A DNA stretch of 64,000 nucleotides from CAJMGO01 sp900557305 (GTDB lineage: Bacteria > Bacillota_I > Bacilli_A > RF39 > UBA660), in the NCBI GenBank assembly GCA_905212975.1, contig CAJMGO010000004.1:29105-93104 (forward strand), read 5' to 3'. Under the pieces are notes generated by a model. That model worked only from the letters and a program-made list of their open reading frames with translations. It was not told the DNA's origin and searched no databases. Of the stretch, positions 34,564 through 43,076 are shown piece by piece (the stretch's first letter is position 1; every line of letters begins with the position of its first letter). The translations under genes were made by a program, and so were the position numbers.

Positions 34564-35325
34564 ATGGCAATAAAACAAGCAAAGGTATTTACAATTTCTT
34601 CTGTTAAAGGGGGAGTAGGAAAAACTATTACAACAATTAATTTAGCAGGTATATTTGAACATGAAAACAAAAAGGTTCTAATAATGGATTTAGATATGTA
34701 TGCTGGTGCTGTATCACTTTATTTGAATATGGAGAATAATACTGACATATTTAAATTAGTTGATGATTTGAGAGAAAACAGGTTTACTAAAATAGAGGAT
34801 TATGTTGAAAAATATGATGAATATATTGATGTTCTTCCTTCTCCTCGTGATCCAAGACTTGCTAATAAAATTGGTATTAAATATTTAAATATTGTTATTG
34901 CCAAATTAAAATCAAGATATGACGTAATATTAATAGATACAAATCATACATTAGATGAAATTAATTTGACTGCATTAGATCAAAGTGATAAAGCTTTATA
35001 TATAATAAATAATGATTTAGCTGATACTAAAAATATGCGATCACTTATGAATATTTATTACAATATGGATATGAAAAATTATGTTGTAGTACTTAATTAT
35101 TCCAATAGACAAAATAAAAAATATTTTACCGAATATGATTTAAAACATATGATTAATAATTCTATAGATTATATTATTCCTGAATCTATGTATGTGAAAA
35201 AAATTGAAAAATATTTACTTGATGGAAATATTTTAACTTTAGATAAAAGATTTGTAAAAAAGAATAAAAAGGGAGTACAAGTATTAGAAAAAATTGCTAA
35301 TAATTTAGTACGTGAAGATAAGTAG
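34564..35325 (+). CDS. CpaE/TadZ-like ParA/MinD-family ATPase
   Basis: A 253-aa ATPase with the deviant Walker A KGGVGKT (15-21), DLDMYAGA as switch region and DVILIDT as Walker B. In Tad systems TadZ/CpaE marks the cell-pole assembly site. No N-terminal receiver-like domain is present, so this is a short form. It is translationally close to cpaF and therefore not a plasmid partition gene. Confidence 0.82.
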   Translation: MAIKQAKVFTISSVKGGVGKTITTINLAGIFEHENKKVLIMDLDMYAGAVSLYLNMENNTDIFKLVDDLRENRFTKIEDYVEKYDEYIDVLPSPRDPRLANKIGIKYLNIVIAKLKSRYDVILIDTNHTLDEINLTALDQSDKALYIINNDLADTKNMRSLMNIYYNMDMKNYVVVLNYSNRQNKKYFTEYDLKHMINNSIDYIIPESMYVKKIEKYLLDGNILTLDKRFVKKNKKGVQVLEKIANNLVREDK

Positions 35326-35328
35326 GTG

Positions 35329-36657
35329 ATGAATGTGGCTAGAAAATTTATAGATGAATTTGATGTTAAATTTGATGAGAGTGATTATAGTATTATAAAA
35401 GACTATGATGCATTTGAAAATAAGGAATTACTTGATCAATTAAGAACAAAAATTATTCAAAATTTAATTGATAATAATTTAACAGCAAAAGGTACAATGG
35501 ATGATTTTGTTAAAACTGAGATAGATAAAACATTAGAAGGATATGATTTGTCTGATATTGAAAGAAGCTATATTTATAATCTTATCGATAATGAAATTAA
35601 CGGGTATGGACCATTATCTGAATTACTTGAAGATAAAGATATAACTGAAATTATGGTTAATGGTAAAGACCAAATATATATAGAACTAAATGGTGAGATT
35701 ATTAAAGACGATGGGATTTCTTTTATAAATGATGACCATATTATAAGAACTATACAAAGAATGATTCAACCACTTGGTAGAACAATAGATACAACAAATC
35801 CTATGGTTGATGCTAGACTTGAAGATGGATCGCGTTTGAATGCTGTTATTCCACCACTTTCCTTAAAAGGGCCAGTTCTTACAATTCGTAAATTTAAACC
35901 AGAACTTGCTAATATAGAGGACTTTCTTAGAAATGGGACTTTAACCCCATATATGGCAAGATTTTTGGAAGCTTGTGTTAAGGCAAAACTAAATATAATT
36001 ATATGTGGAGGTACTGGTGGAGGTAAAACAACATTACTTAATGTTTTATCTTCATTTATTGGTAGTGATGAAAGAATTATTACTATTGAGGATGCTGCAG
36101 AATTAAAACTTAATCAGGAACATGTTATTTCACTTGAAACTAGACTTACAAATTATGAGGGTGAAGGTGCTATAACTATTAGAGATTTAGTTATTAATTC
36201 ACTTCGTATGAGACCTGATAGAATTATTGTAGGTGAAGTACGTGGTAAGGAAGCTTTTGATATGCTACAAGCAATGAACACAGGACATAGTGGTAGTTTA
36301 ACTACAATGCATGCAAATGGGCCAATAGATGCACTTAATAGACTTGAAACAATGATTCTTATGGCTGGAATGGAAATACCTGTTAAAGCTTTAAGAGAAT
36401 ACATTGAAAATGCAATTAATATAGTTGTACATATTCAAAGACTTTCAGATGGTAAGAGAAAAATTACAAGTATATGTGAAGTTGATGGATTTAAAGATGA
36501 TGTAATTAATTTAAATGAAATTTTCTCATTCAAACAAGATGGTTTAACTTCAAATGGTGAAGTTATGGGTGAGTTTGTAATGAGTAAAAAAGTACCAGAA
36601 GTGTATAAGAAAATTAAAAGAGCTGGTATTGATGATATAGATGATATTTTTGAATAG
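35329..36657 (+). CDS. CpaF/TadA-type secretion ATPase
   Basis: A 442-aa hexameric ATPase that powers Tad pilus assembly. N-terminal domain with YGPLSELLED and ITEIMVNG, PMVDARLEDGSRLNAVIPPLS, Walker A GGTGGGKTT (about 225-233), EDAAELKL (Asp box), RMRPDRIIVGEVRG (Walker B) and TMHANGP. All motifs are intact. The start is ATG 35329 or GTG 35335; AGGTG spacing suits the GTG better, so the first two residues are uncertain. Confidence 0.9.
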   Translation: MNVARKFIDEFDVKFDESDYSIIKDYDAFENKELLDQLRTKIIQNLIDNNLTAKGTMDDFVKTEIDKTLEGYDLSDIERSYIYNLIDNEINGYGPLSELLEDKDITEIMVNGKDQIYIELNGEIIKDDGISFINDDHIIRTIQRMIQPLGRTIDTTNPMVDARLEDGSRLNAVIPPLSLKGPVLTIRKFKPELANIEDFLRNGTLTPYMARFLEACVKAKLNIIICGGTGGGKTTLLNVLSSFIGSDERIITIEDAAELKLNQEHVISLETRLTNYEGEGAITIRDLVINSLRMRPDRIIVGEVRGKEAFDMLQAMNTGHSGSLTTMHANGPIDALNRLETMILMAGMEIPVKALREYIENAINIVVHIQRLSDGKRKITSICEVDGFKDDVINLNEIFSFKQDGLTSNGEVMGEFVMSKKVPEVYKKIKRAGIDDIDDIFE

Positions 36658-36669
36658 GTGGTGAATAAT

Positions 36670-38175
36670 ATGGAAAAAGATAATTTTAGTTTATATGAAT
36701 TAACTGAATATGGAAATGAACCATTAATTATAACATATAAACCTGTATCTTCTTCTTATAAGTATACATATGAAGTGTATAAAGATGGTAAAATTATTTC
36801 ATCATCTACTGTAACAAATAGAAAACCTGTAGATATTGCTTTAGATGACTCAGGAATTTATCAAATAATAGTAACATCTTACGATAGGTGGGATCATATA
36901 ACTAAATATGAAAGTGGTATGTATAAACTTGATTTGTCTAGTCCACATATCATATCTGATTCAGTTATTAATTTGGAACAAACATCTTCTATATCTATGG
37001 ATATGTTTAAATCAAATATAAGAGTAGAAGATAATATTGATAAAGATTTATATGATGATATAAAGTGTGATTTTGATAAATATAATTTTTCTAAGTCTGG
37101 ATTGTATAAAGTTGATTGTTCTGTAAGTGATAAAGCAGGAAATACAACATCTACGGTTTTAAATTTTAATGTTAAAAAAAGTACTAAGGTACAATATCAA
37201 ATTACACTATCATTAATTTTATTATTTATATTTATTTTACTTATATTGTTTATAAGATATAGAAAAGCAATAGCTTTAGAGAAAAAAATATCAAAATATA
37301 CAGTAGAACCATTAAAAAATAAGGAAGATACTTTATTTGAAAAAGGAAAAATATTATATATTAAGATAATTGATAAAGTATCAGAAATTTTTAATAAATC
37401 AGAAATATTAAATAGAATGTCTAAAAAGTATGAAAAATATATTAGAATTAGTTCTTTTAAAAATTCTATGGATATAATCTCAAGTAAATTTATTATAGGT
37501 ATGATTTGTATGATTTTATCAATTTTTTCTAAAACTATTCAATTTGAAGTAATAAATTTACCAGAACTATTAATATCTTTTATAATTGGTAATTTTATTC
37601 CAAATATTTATTATTTTGTGAAATATAAAATGTATAGAAATAGACTTGAAAATGATTTACTACAAGCAATAATTATTATGAATAATGCATTTAAATCAGG
37701 AAGAAGTATAAGTCAAGCAATTGAACTTGTCACTAAAGAATTAAAAGGGCCAATAGCCGAAGAGTTTAAAAAAATGAGCTTAGAACTTTCTTTTGGACTT
37801 TCTATTGATGTTGTTTTTAAAAGATTTGGTGAGAGAGTTAAAATAGATGAGATTAATTATTTAACTTCATCTCTTTCAATATTAAATAAAACAGGTGGTA
37901 ATATAATTAAAGTATTTTCATCTATCGAGAAAACTTTGTTTAATAAGAAAAAATTAAAGTTAGAATTATCATCATTAACAGGTAGTTCTAAATTGATAGT
38001 ATATGCGTTATTTATAATTCCTTTATTATTTATTGTGTTTATTAGTGTTATATCACCATCTTATTTTGAACCTTTATATACAACACTACTAGGAAGAGCT
38101 TTGTCTATTTTAATATTTATAATTTATATTATTTATGTATTTTTTGTTAGAAAAATTATGAAAGTTAGGATGTGA
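36670..38175 (+). CDS. TadB-like pilus platform protein with an N-terminal Ig-like extracellular domain
   Basis: A 501-aa protein. Residues 1-175 contain two beta-sandwich-like units; SDKAGNTTSTVLNFNV is typical of bacterial Ig/cadherin-like repeats. A transmembrane helix (about 178-198) and linker follow, then a T2SSF/TadB domain (about 265-500) with NDLLQAIIIMNNAFKSGRSISQAIE and three helices. Normal TadB has about 300 residues without the Ig part. Orientation puts the Ig part outside or in the wall. ATG 36670 follows AGGTGGTG. Stop and start spacing ties it to cpaF and tadC. Confidence 0.75.
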   Translation: MEKDNFSLYELTEYGNEPLIITYKPVSSSYKYTYEVYKDGKIISSSTVTNRKPVDIALDDSGIYQIIVTSYDRWDHITKYESGMYKLDLSSPHIISDSVINLEQTSSISMDMFKSNIRVEDNIDKDLYDDIKCDFDKYNFSKSGLYKVDCSVSDKAGNTTSTVLNFNVKKSTKVQYQITLSLILLFIFILLILFIRYRKAIALEKKISKYTVEPLKNKEDTLFEKGKILYIKIIDKVSEIFNKSEILNRMSKKYEKYIRISSFKNSMDIISSKFIIGMICMILSIFSKTIQFEVINLPELLISFIIGNFIPNIYYFVKYKMYRNRLENDLLQAIIIMNNAFKSGRSISQAIELVTKELKGPIAEEFKKMSLELSFGLSIDVVFKRFGERVKIDEINYLTSSLSILNKTGGNIIKVFSSIEKTLFNKKKLKLELSSLTGSSKLIVYALFIIPLLFIVFISVISPSYFEPLYTTLLGRALSILIFIIYIIYVFFVRKIMKVRM

Positions 38176-38179
38176 TTTT

Positions 38180-38878
38180 ATGTTTAAAGATGACTTTCTT
38201 ATTCGCTTATATACTAAAAAAAGTGTAGAAGTTGTAAATAAAAAGGTTTCACTTTTAGGTGATAATTTTAAAATGTCTATTTCTAAATATATGACTATAA
38301 GATTACTGTTTTGCATATTTTCATTTTTAATTACTGTATATTTATTTAATTTTGGATATGTAATAGCGCCAGTTATTTGCGTGTTAGCATACTATCTTTT
38401 TACTTATGTCACTCTTGATAGAGAGGTAAAAAAAAGAGGTAGAAAACTTGATAGAGAAGCTTTAGAATTTTTTGAAATATTGACACTTACACTTGAATCA
38501 GGTAGAAATTTGGAACATGCTCTTGAAATAACTGTATTTAATGTTGATAGTGAATTATCAGGTGAATTTAAAAAAACTTTATTTGAGATTAAATTTGGTA
38601 AATCTTTAGTAGAAGCATTAGAGGCAATGAAAAAGAGAATACCAAGTGAAACAATAAATAACATAATTTTAAACATAACACAGACAAACGTTTTTGGAAA
38701 TAGTATTTTAGAAACAATGTACAATCAGATAGATTTTTTAAGAGACAAACAAATATTAGAAATAAAAGGTCAAATTAATAAGATACCAAATAAAATTAGT
38801 ATTATATCTGTTTTATTTATGGTCCCACTTATTCTACTTTTAGTTTTAGGACCGGTCGTAATAAATTATTTAAATTAG
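38180..38878 (+). CDS. TadC-like pilus platform protein
   Basis: A 232-aa type II secretion F-domain protein. Two helices at about 36-75, the LDREALEFFEILTLTLESGRNLEHALEIT helical pair, NILNITQTNVFGNSILETM, and a final helix (about 205-230). TadC partners TadB as inner-membrane platform. It starts 4 nt after the tadB-like stop and ends 8 nt before murC, so it closes the pilus operon. Confidence 0.82.
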   Translation: MFKDDFLIRLYTKKSVEVVNKKVSLLGDNFKMSISKYMTIRLLFCIFSFLITVYLFNFGYVIAPVICVLAYYLFTYVTLDREVKKRGRKLDREALEFFEILTLTLESGRNLEHALEITVFNVDSELSGEFKKTLFEIKFGKSLVEALEAMKKRIPSETINNIILNITQTNVFGNSILETMYNQIDFLRDKQILEIKGQINKIPNKISIISVLFMVPLILLLVLGPVVINYLN

Positions 38879-38886
38879 GAGGTTTT

Positions 38887-40197
38887 ATGTATCATTTTAT
38901 AGGAATAAAAGGTACGGGCATGAGTGCTCTTGCAATAGTGTTACATGATTTAGGTTATGATGTAAATGGTAGTGATGTAGAAAAACATTTTTTTACTGAA
39001 GAAGGACTAATAAAAAATAATATTAGTATAACTACATATGATGAATCAAATATAAAAGAAAACATGAAAATTATAAAGGGAGCTTCTATTAAAGATGATA
39101 ACCCAGAACTTATTAAAGCAAATGAATTAAATTTAAATATTTATGAATATAATGAAATGGTTGGAGTATTAACAAGAAAATTTAAAACTGTATGTATTGC
39201 CGGTTGTCATGGTAAAACCACAACTACAACGATGCTTTCTAATGCATTAAAAAATATAAAAAAAATTAGTTATTTAATAGGAGATGGAACAGGTTATGCA
39301 GATAGAGAAAGTGAATACTTTATACTTGAATCTTGTGAATATCAAAGACATTTTTTAGCTTATCAACCTTATTACGCTATAATAACAAATATAGATTTTG
39401 ATCATGTTGATTATTATAAAAATATAGATGATGTGATAAATGCTTATCAAGAATTTGCACTTAAGGCAGATAAAATGGTTATTGCTTGTGGAGATGATCC
39501 TTATACTCATTTACTTGAAGTTAATAAACCAATATTTTATTATGGATTAGAAGATGATAATGATATTATAGCAACTAATATAGAATATAAAACAAATGGT
39601 ACATCTTTCGATGTTTTAATAGAAGGAAATTATTATGGCTTTTTTGATCTTCCAATTTATGGAAAATATCAATTATTAGATGCACTTGCAGCTATATCTG
39701 TATGCTATTATGAAAGAATTGAAGCAAAAGAAGTGTCTAAAGCATTAAAAACATTTAATGGAGCAAAAAGACGATTTAATGAAATTTTTGCAGGGGATTC
39801 TATTATAATTGATGATTATGCACATCATCCAAATGAAATAAAAGCGACTCTTAAAGCTGTTAAGCAAAAATACCCAGGTAAAAAAATTGTATCAATATTT
39901 CAACCACATACTTTTACACGTACAAAAGAATTTGCAAAGGACATTGCTGCAACTTTAAATAAAAGTGATTATTCATATGTTTTAGATATTCATCCAGCAA
40001 GAGAAAAACAAGAGGATTATCCTGATGTAACATCTAAATTAATAATTGATAACTTAGAAAATGGTAGCCATATTAATATTGATGACGCTGAAGTTTTAAG
40101 TAAATATAATAATACTGTTTTTGTATTTATGAGCCCAAATGATATATCTAAATTAGAAATGGATTTAAAAAATATTAAAGAAAAACATATACTTTAG
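38887..40197 (+). CDS. murC: UDP-N-acetylmuramate-L-alanine ligase
   Basis: A 436-aa cytoplasmic ligase that adds the first L-Ala to UDP-MurNAc. GIKGTGMSALA (N-terminal nucleotide site), ATP loop AGCHGKTTTT (about 105-114), ESCEYQRHF, NIDFDHVDYY, GAKRRFN and DDYAHHPNEI identify MurC. GGAGG precedes the ATG. It lies directly behind the Tad genes but has its own strong terminator. Confidence 0.93.
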   Translation: MYHFIGIKGTGMSALAIVLHDLGYDVNGSDVEKHFFTEEGLIKNNISITTYDESNIKENMKIIKGASIKDDNPELIKANELNLNIYEYNEMVGVLTRKFKTVCIAGCHGKTTTTTMLSNALKNIKKISYLIGDGTGYADRESEYFILESCEYQRHFLAYQPYYAIITNIDFDHVDYYKNIDDVINAYQEFALKADKMVIACGDDPYTHLLEVNKPIFYYGLEDDNDIIATNIEYKTNGTSFDVLIEGNYYGFFDLPIYGKYQLLDALAAISVCYYERIEAKEVSKALKTFNGAKRRFNEIFAGDSIIIDDYAHHPNEIKATLKAVKQKYPGKKIVSIFQPHTFTRTKEFAKDIAATLNKSDYSYVLDIHPAREKQEDYPDVTSKLIIDNLENGSHINIDDAEVLSKYNNTVFVFMSPNDISKLEMDLKNIKEKHIL

Positions 40198-40208
40198 TAA
40201 AATTGTGT

Positions 40209-40244
40209 AAGAATTAAATTTATTTAATTCTTTTTATTTTTTTT
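40209..40244 (+). terminator. Terminator of murC
   Basis: A perfect 10-bp stem AAGAATTAAA/TTTAATTCTT (40209-40218 with 40223-40232) followed by T-rich sequence. Confidence 0.85.
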
Positions 40245-40289
40245 GATTATATTTTGTGTTAAAATGTTAAGGCAAAGGATGGTAATAGC

Positions 40290-40844
40290 ATGCTTATTGA
40301 GTATAAACAAAAATTAGAAGATGAATATAAAAAGGCAAATGGTATAACATTAAAAACTAATATATCTGTTCAAAAAATATGTGAATGGTGTTCAAAAAGA
40401 GAAAAAAATTTAATGGTTTATAGTGGTATAGTAGAATATTTTTTAGATAGTAAAGATTCTATTATAGAATTAAATAAAGGCTTTTATGATACAATTTCTT
40501 TTAATTTAAAAAAAAGAGGATATCATGTATATACATATTCACCTTACTTAGAAGATAGTATAGATAAAACGTATTTTGATTTATCAAATGTATTAATTGA
40601 TGATCCTTTTAGTTATTCAATTGATATTATAAACTTTTTGAATAACAAAGATAAAAGGGTAATATTTGGTACATTTTCTAAAATTAGTGATTGTGATTAT
40701 CAAGAAAAAATAAATTACATTTTAAAATTAATTGATATTATACAAAAAAAACCTAAAATAGATGTGGATGTTTTTAAATATGAAGAAGAAGATTCTAGCT
40801 ATATAGTTGCACAAGCTAAGATAAAACAAAAAAAGAGATTTTAA
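40290..40844 (+). CDS. Uncharacterised protein
   Basis: A 184-aa soluble protein with mixed alpha/beta character: VQKICEWCSKREKN with two Cys, YHVYTYSPYLEDSIDKTYFDLSNVLIDDPFSY, RVIFGTFSKISDCDY and a charged C-terminal end. No family was recognised. AAAGGATGGTAATAGC precedes the ATG. It is convergent with rnhC and shares a bidirectional terminator with it. Confidence 0.55.
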   Translation: MLIEYKQKLEDEYKKANGITLKTNISVQKICEWCSKREKNLMVYSGIVEYFLDSKDSIIELNKGFYDTISFNLKKRGYHVYTYSPYLEDSIDKTYFDLSNVLIDDPFSYSIDIINFLNNKDKRVIFGTFSKISDCDYQEKINYILKLIDIIQKKPKIDVDVFKYEEEDSSYIVAQAKIKQKKRF

Positions 40845-40858
40845 TTTAAATCTCTTTT
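40831..40858. terminator. Bidirectional terminator
   Basis: A perfect 11-bp stem (40831-40841 with 40848-40858) between convergent genes whose stops are 1 nt apart; A-rich left and T-rich right sides. Confidence 0.85.
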
Positions 40859-41799
40859 AATTTTTCTTTAATTTTATCTGTATTTTTAAAATTTAATTTA
40901 GCTATATCTTTTAATTTATCAAACCCATATTTTTTTATTATTTTAATTGCAACATCATCGACACTAGTACTTGCACCTTTTGGTATAAGCATATCTACTT
41001 CTTTTTGTATTTTAGCAAATTCTTTTAAAAATACATATCTACTTATTAGAGAAGCTGCAGCGACACTTAAACATTTGCTTTCTCCTTTTGTCATAAAAGT
41101 TATATTTTTAACTACATTATTTGTTTCTTTTAAATAACTAAAATATACATATTTTTCAGCAAATTGATCTACAACAATATAATCATAATTTTTTATTTTT
41201 TTCGTTAATTTACCAAGCACTTTATTATGAAGTATTGCTTTAATTTTATTCATATTGTAACCATTTTTATACTTTTCATTATAATCTTTATTGGATAATA
41301 TAATACATTCATATGGTATTTTATTTATAAATTTAGGAACTACTTCTAATATTTTTTCATCAGTCATTTTTTTTGAATCTTTAACACCTAATTCTTCTAA
41401 AAAACTAATGTTTTCTTTAGAAACAAAAGTAGATGCAACAACTATCGGCCCAAAATAGTCTCCAGTTCCAACTTCATCAGAACCAATAGTAGAAGAATTA
41501 TATATTTTCAGATCAACTATATCTTTTTTCTTTTCATCCTTTTTTTTATCTTCACTATTTGTTACTATAGGTTTTTGAGTTGGATTATAATATTTTTCTC
41601 TTTCTATCCAGAACTGACTTGATAAATCAGCATCTTTTCCTTGGAATACAGCTTTACCAGATTCATAAAGTGTTACAACAGTATCAGCATCATCTGCTTG
41701 GAATATCGCGTATGCTGGAGTCGTTGGACGTTTTAAATCATCAAAAAATTCATTCATTTCCTGTTTTGTTTTTTCACTAACTTTAAGTGTAATAGTCAT
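40846..41799 (-). CDS. rnhC: Ribonuclease HIII
   Basis: A 317-aa RNase. The N-terminal TBP-like domain (about 1-90) contains YAIFQADDADTVVTLYESGKAVFQG, typical of RNase HIII. The catalytic domain begins at IGSDEVGTGDYFGP, with DE of the DEDD site. VKDSKKMTDEKI, VVDQFAEK and AAASLISRY follow. It removes RNA from RNA-DNA hybrids. ATG 41799 follows GAGGTG; the frame upstream has only weak alternatives. cvpA is divergent, as in many Firmicutes. Confidence 0.92.
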   Translation of the reverse strand: MTITLKVSEKTKQEMNEFFDDLKRPTTPAYAIFQADDADTVVTLYESGKAVFQGKDADLSSQFWIEREKYYNPTQKPIVTNSEDKKKDEKKKDIVDLKIYNSSTIGSDEVGTGDYFGPIVVASTFVSKENISFLEELGVKDSKKMTDEKILEVVPKFINKIPYECIILSNKDYNEKYKNGYNMNKIKAILHNKVLGKLTKKIKNYDYIVVDQFAEKYVYFSYLKETNNVVKNITFMTKGESKCLSVAAASLISRYVFLKEFAKIQKEVDMLIPKGASTSVDDVAIKIIKKYGFDKLKDIAKLNFKNTDKIKEKLKEI

Positions 41800-41898
41800 A
41801 AGAATCACCTCTATTTAATTTTATCATAAAAAAGTATAAATTTCTTTATTTTTTTAATCTATTATAATATAATTATTGTATACGAAGGATATGATTAT

Positions 41899-42627
41899 AT
41901 GAATATAATAGATGTGGCTTTTATTTTAATAATACTTATGAGTGGTATTATTGGACTTAAAAGAGGTGTTATAAAAGAGAGTGTATCTTTTTTAGGACTT
42001 TTTATTGTAGTTATACTTGCTTTTATATTAAAAAATCCAGTATCGGTTTTTTTATATGAACATTTACCTTTTTTTAAGTTTTTTGGAATCTTTAAAGGAA
42101 TAGAAGTATTAAATATTTTAATTTATGAAGTAGTAGCATTTATACTTGTATTAAGTATATTAACTATAATTTTAAAATTAGTTATTAAATTAACTTCAGT
42201 AATAGAAAAACTTCTAACTATTACTGTTATACTTGGTATTCCATCTAAAATATTAGGTTTTATTGTTGGTATAATTGAAGGATTTGTATGGAGCTTTATT
42301 TTTATTTATATATTAAGTTTACCAATATTTAATATATCTGTAATAAAAGATTCTAATGCTAGAAAATCAATAATTAAAAATACACCGATACTTTCTAAAT
42401 TTACGCAAAACTTTATTGTAACAATAGATGATTTTATATTAATAAAGGATGAATATACAGAAAAGAAAATAAGTAGTGATGAATTTAATAAAAATTCTTT
42501 AGATGTGTTTTTAAAATATGGTATTATAGATGTGAAAAGTGTTAAAATATTAAAGAACAAAAATAAATTATCATTTAATGGAATAGATGATTTAATAGTT
42601 AAATATGAAAGGAATGAGAATAAATGA
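41899..42627 (+). CDS. CvpA family membrane protein
   Basis: A 242-aa protein with four to five transmembrane helices (N-terminal half). IDVAFILIILMSGIIGLKRGVIKESVSFLGL and GIPSKILGFIVGIIEGFVW are CvpA patterns. The soluble C-terminal 70 residues are charged. CvpA-like proteins are linked to envelope homeostasis; the exact role is unknown. GAAGGAT lies upstream. It overlaps trxA by 4 nt (ATGA). Confidence 0.82.
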   Translation: MNIIDVAFILIILMSGIIGLKRGVIKESVSFLGLFIVVILAFILKNPVSVFLYEHLPFFKFFGIFKGIEVLNILIYEVVAFILVLSILTIILKLVIKLTSVIEKLLTITVILGIPSKILGFIVGIIEGFVWSFIFIYILSLPIFNISVIKDSNARKSIIKNTPILSKFTQNFIVTIDDFILIKDEYTEKKISSDEFNKNSLDVFLKYGIIDVKSVKILKNKNKLSFNGIDDLIVKYERNENK

Positions 42628-42929
42628 GTTTAATACATGGTAATGAACATGATTTTGATGAATTAAAAAATGGAGAAATAGTTTTAGTAGATTTTTTTGC
42701 TACATGGTGTGGACCTTGCAAAATGTTAGGACCAGTACTTGAAGAGTTAGATGAAAGCAGAGATGGTATAAAAATTGTAAAAATAGATGTAGATGAATGT
42801 TCTGCTTTAGCAAAAAAATATGGAATAATGAGTGTACCAACTCTTATGTTATTTAAAAATGGAGAAATGGTTTCAAAAACAACAGGATACATGGATATTA
42901 ATGAATTAAATGATTTTGTTAATATGTAA
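42624..42929 (+). CDS. trxA: Thioredoxin
   Basis: A 101-aa protein with the active site WCGPCK (C29, C32), FFATWCGPC, the cis-Pro VPTLMLFKNG and KTTGYMD. Full length for thioredoxin. It reduces protein disulfides in the cytoplasm. It is coupled to cvpA by a 4-nt overlap, with GAAAGGAATGAGAATAA as SD region. Confidence 0.92.
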   Translation: MSLIHGNEHDFDELKNGEIVLVDFFATWCGPCKMLGPVLEELDESRDGIKIVKIDVDECSALAKKYGIMSVPTLMLFKNGEMVSKTTGYMDINELNDFVNM

Positions 42930-42993
42930 TTATTTAAATTAAAAGAATATAATATAATGAGACTAATGTTTAGTTATATAATGGAAAATAGAG

Positions 42994-43022
42994 ATAAGAA
43001 TAAATAAATTCTTATTTTTTTT
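42994..43022 (+). terminator. Rho-independent terminator
   Basis: ATAAGAAT/ATTCTTAT stem (42994-43001 with 43008-43015) and a T-run, between trxA and the murF-like gene. Confidence 0.82.
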
Positions 43023-43076
43023 GTTATTTTAATTGTTATTATGGTATAATTATTTTAATACTGGAAGGATGATATT

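Noticed and set aside
34564..35325. Plasmid partition ParA
   Set aside because: It is embedded in the Tad operon, has no parB, and fits CpaE/TadZ.
42945..43006. A 16-codon ORF between trxA and the murF-like gene
   Set aside because: It has no SD and it runs into the terminator hairpin.
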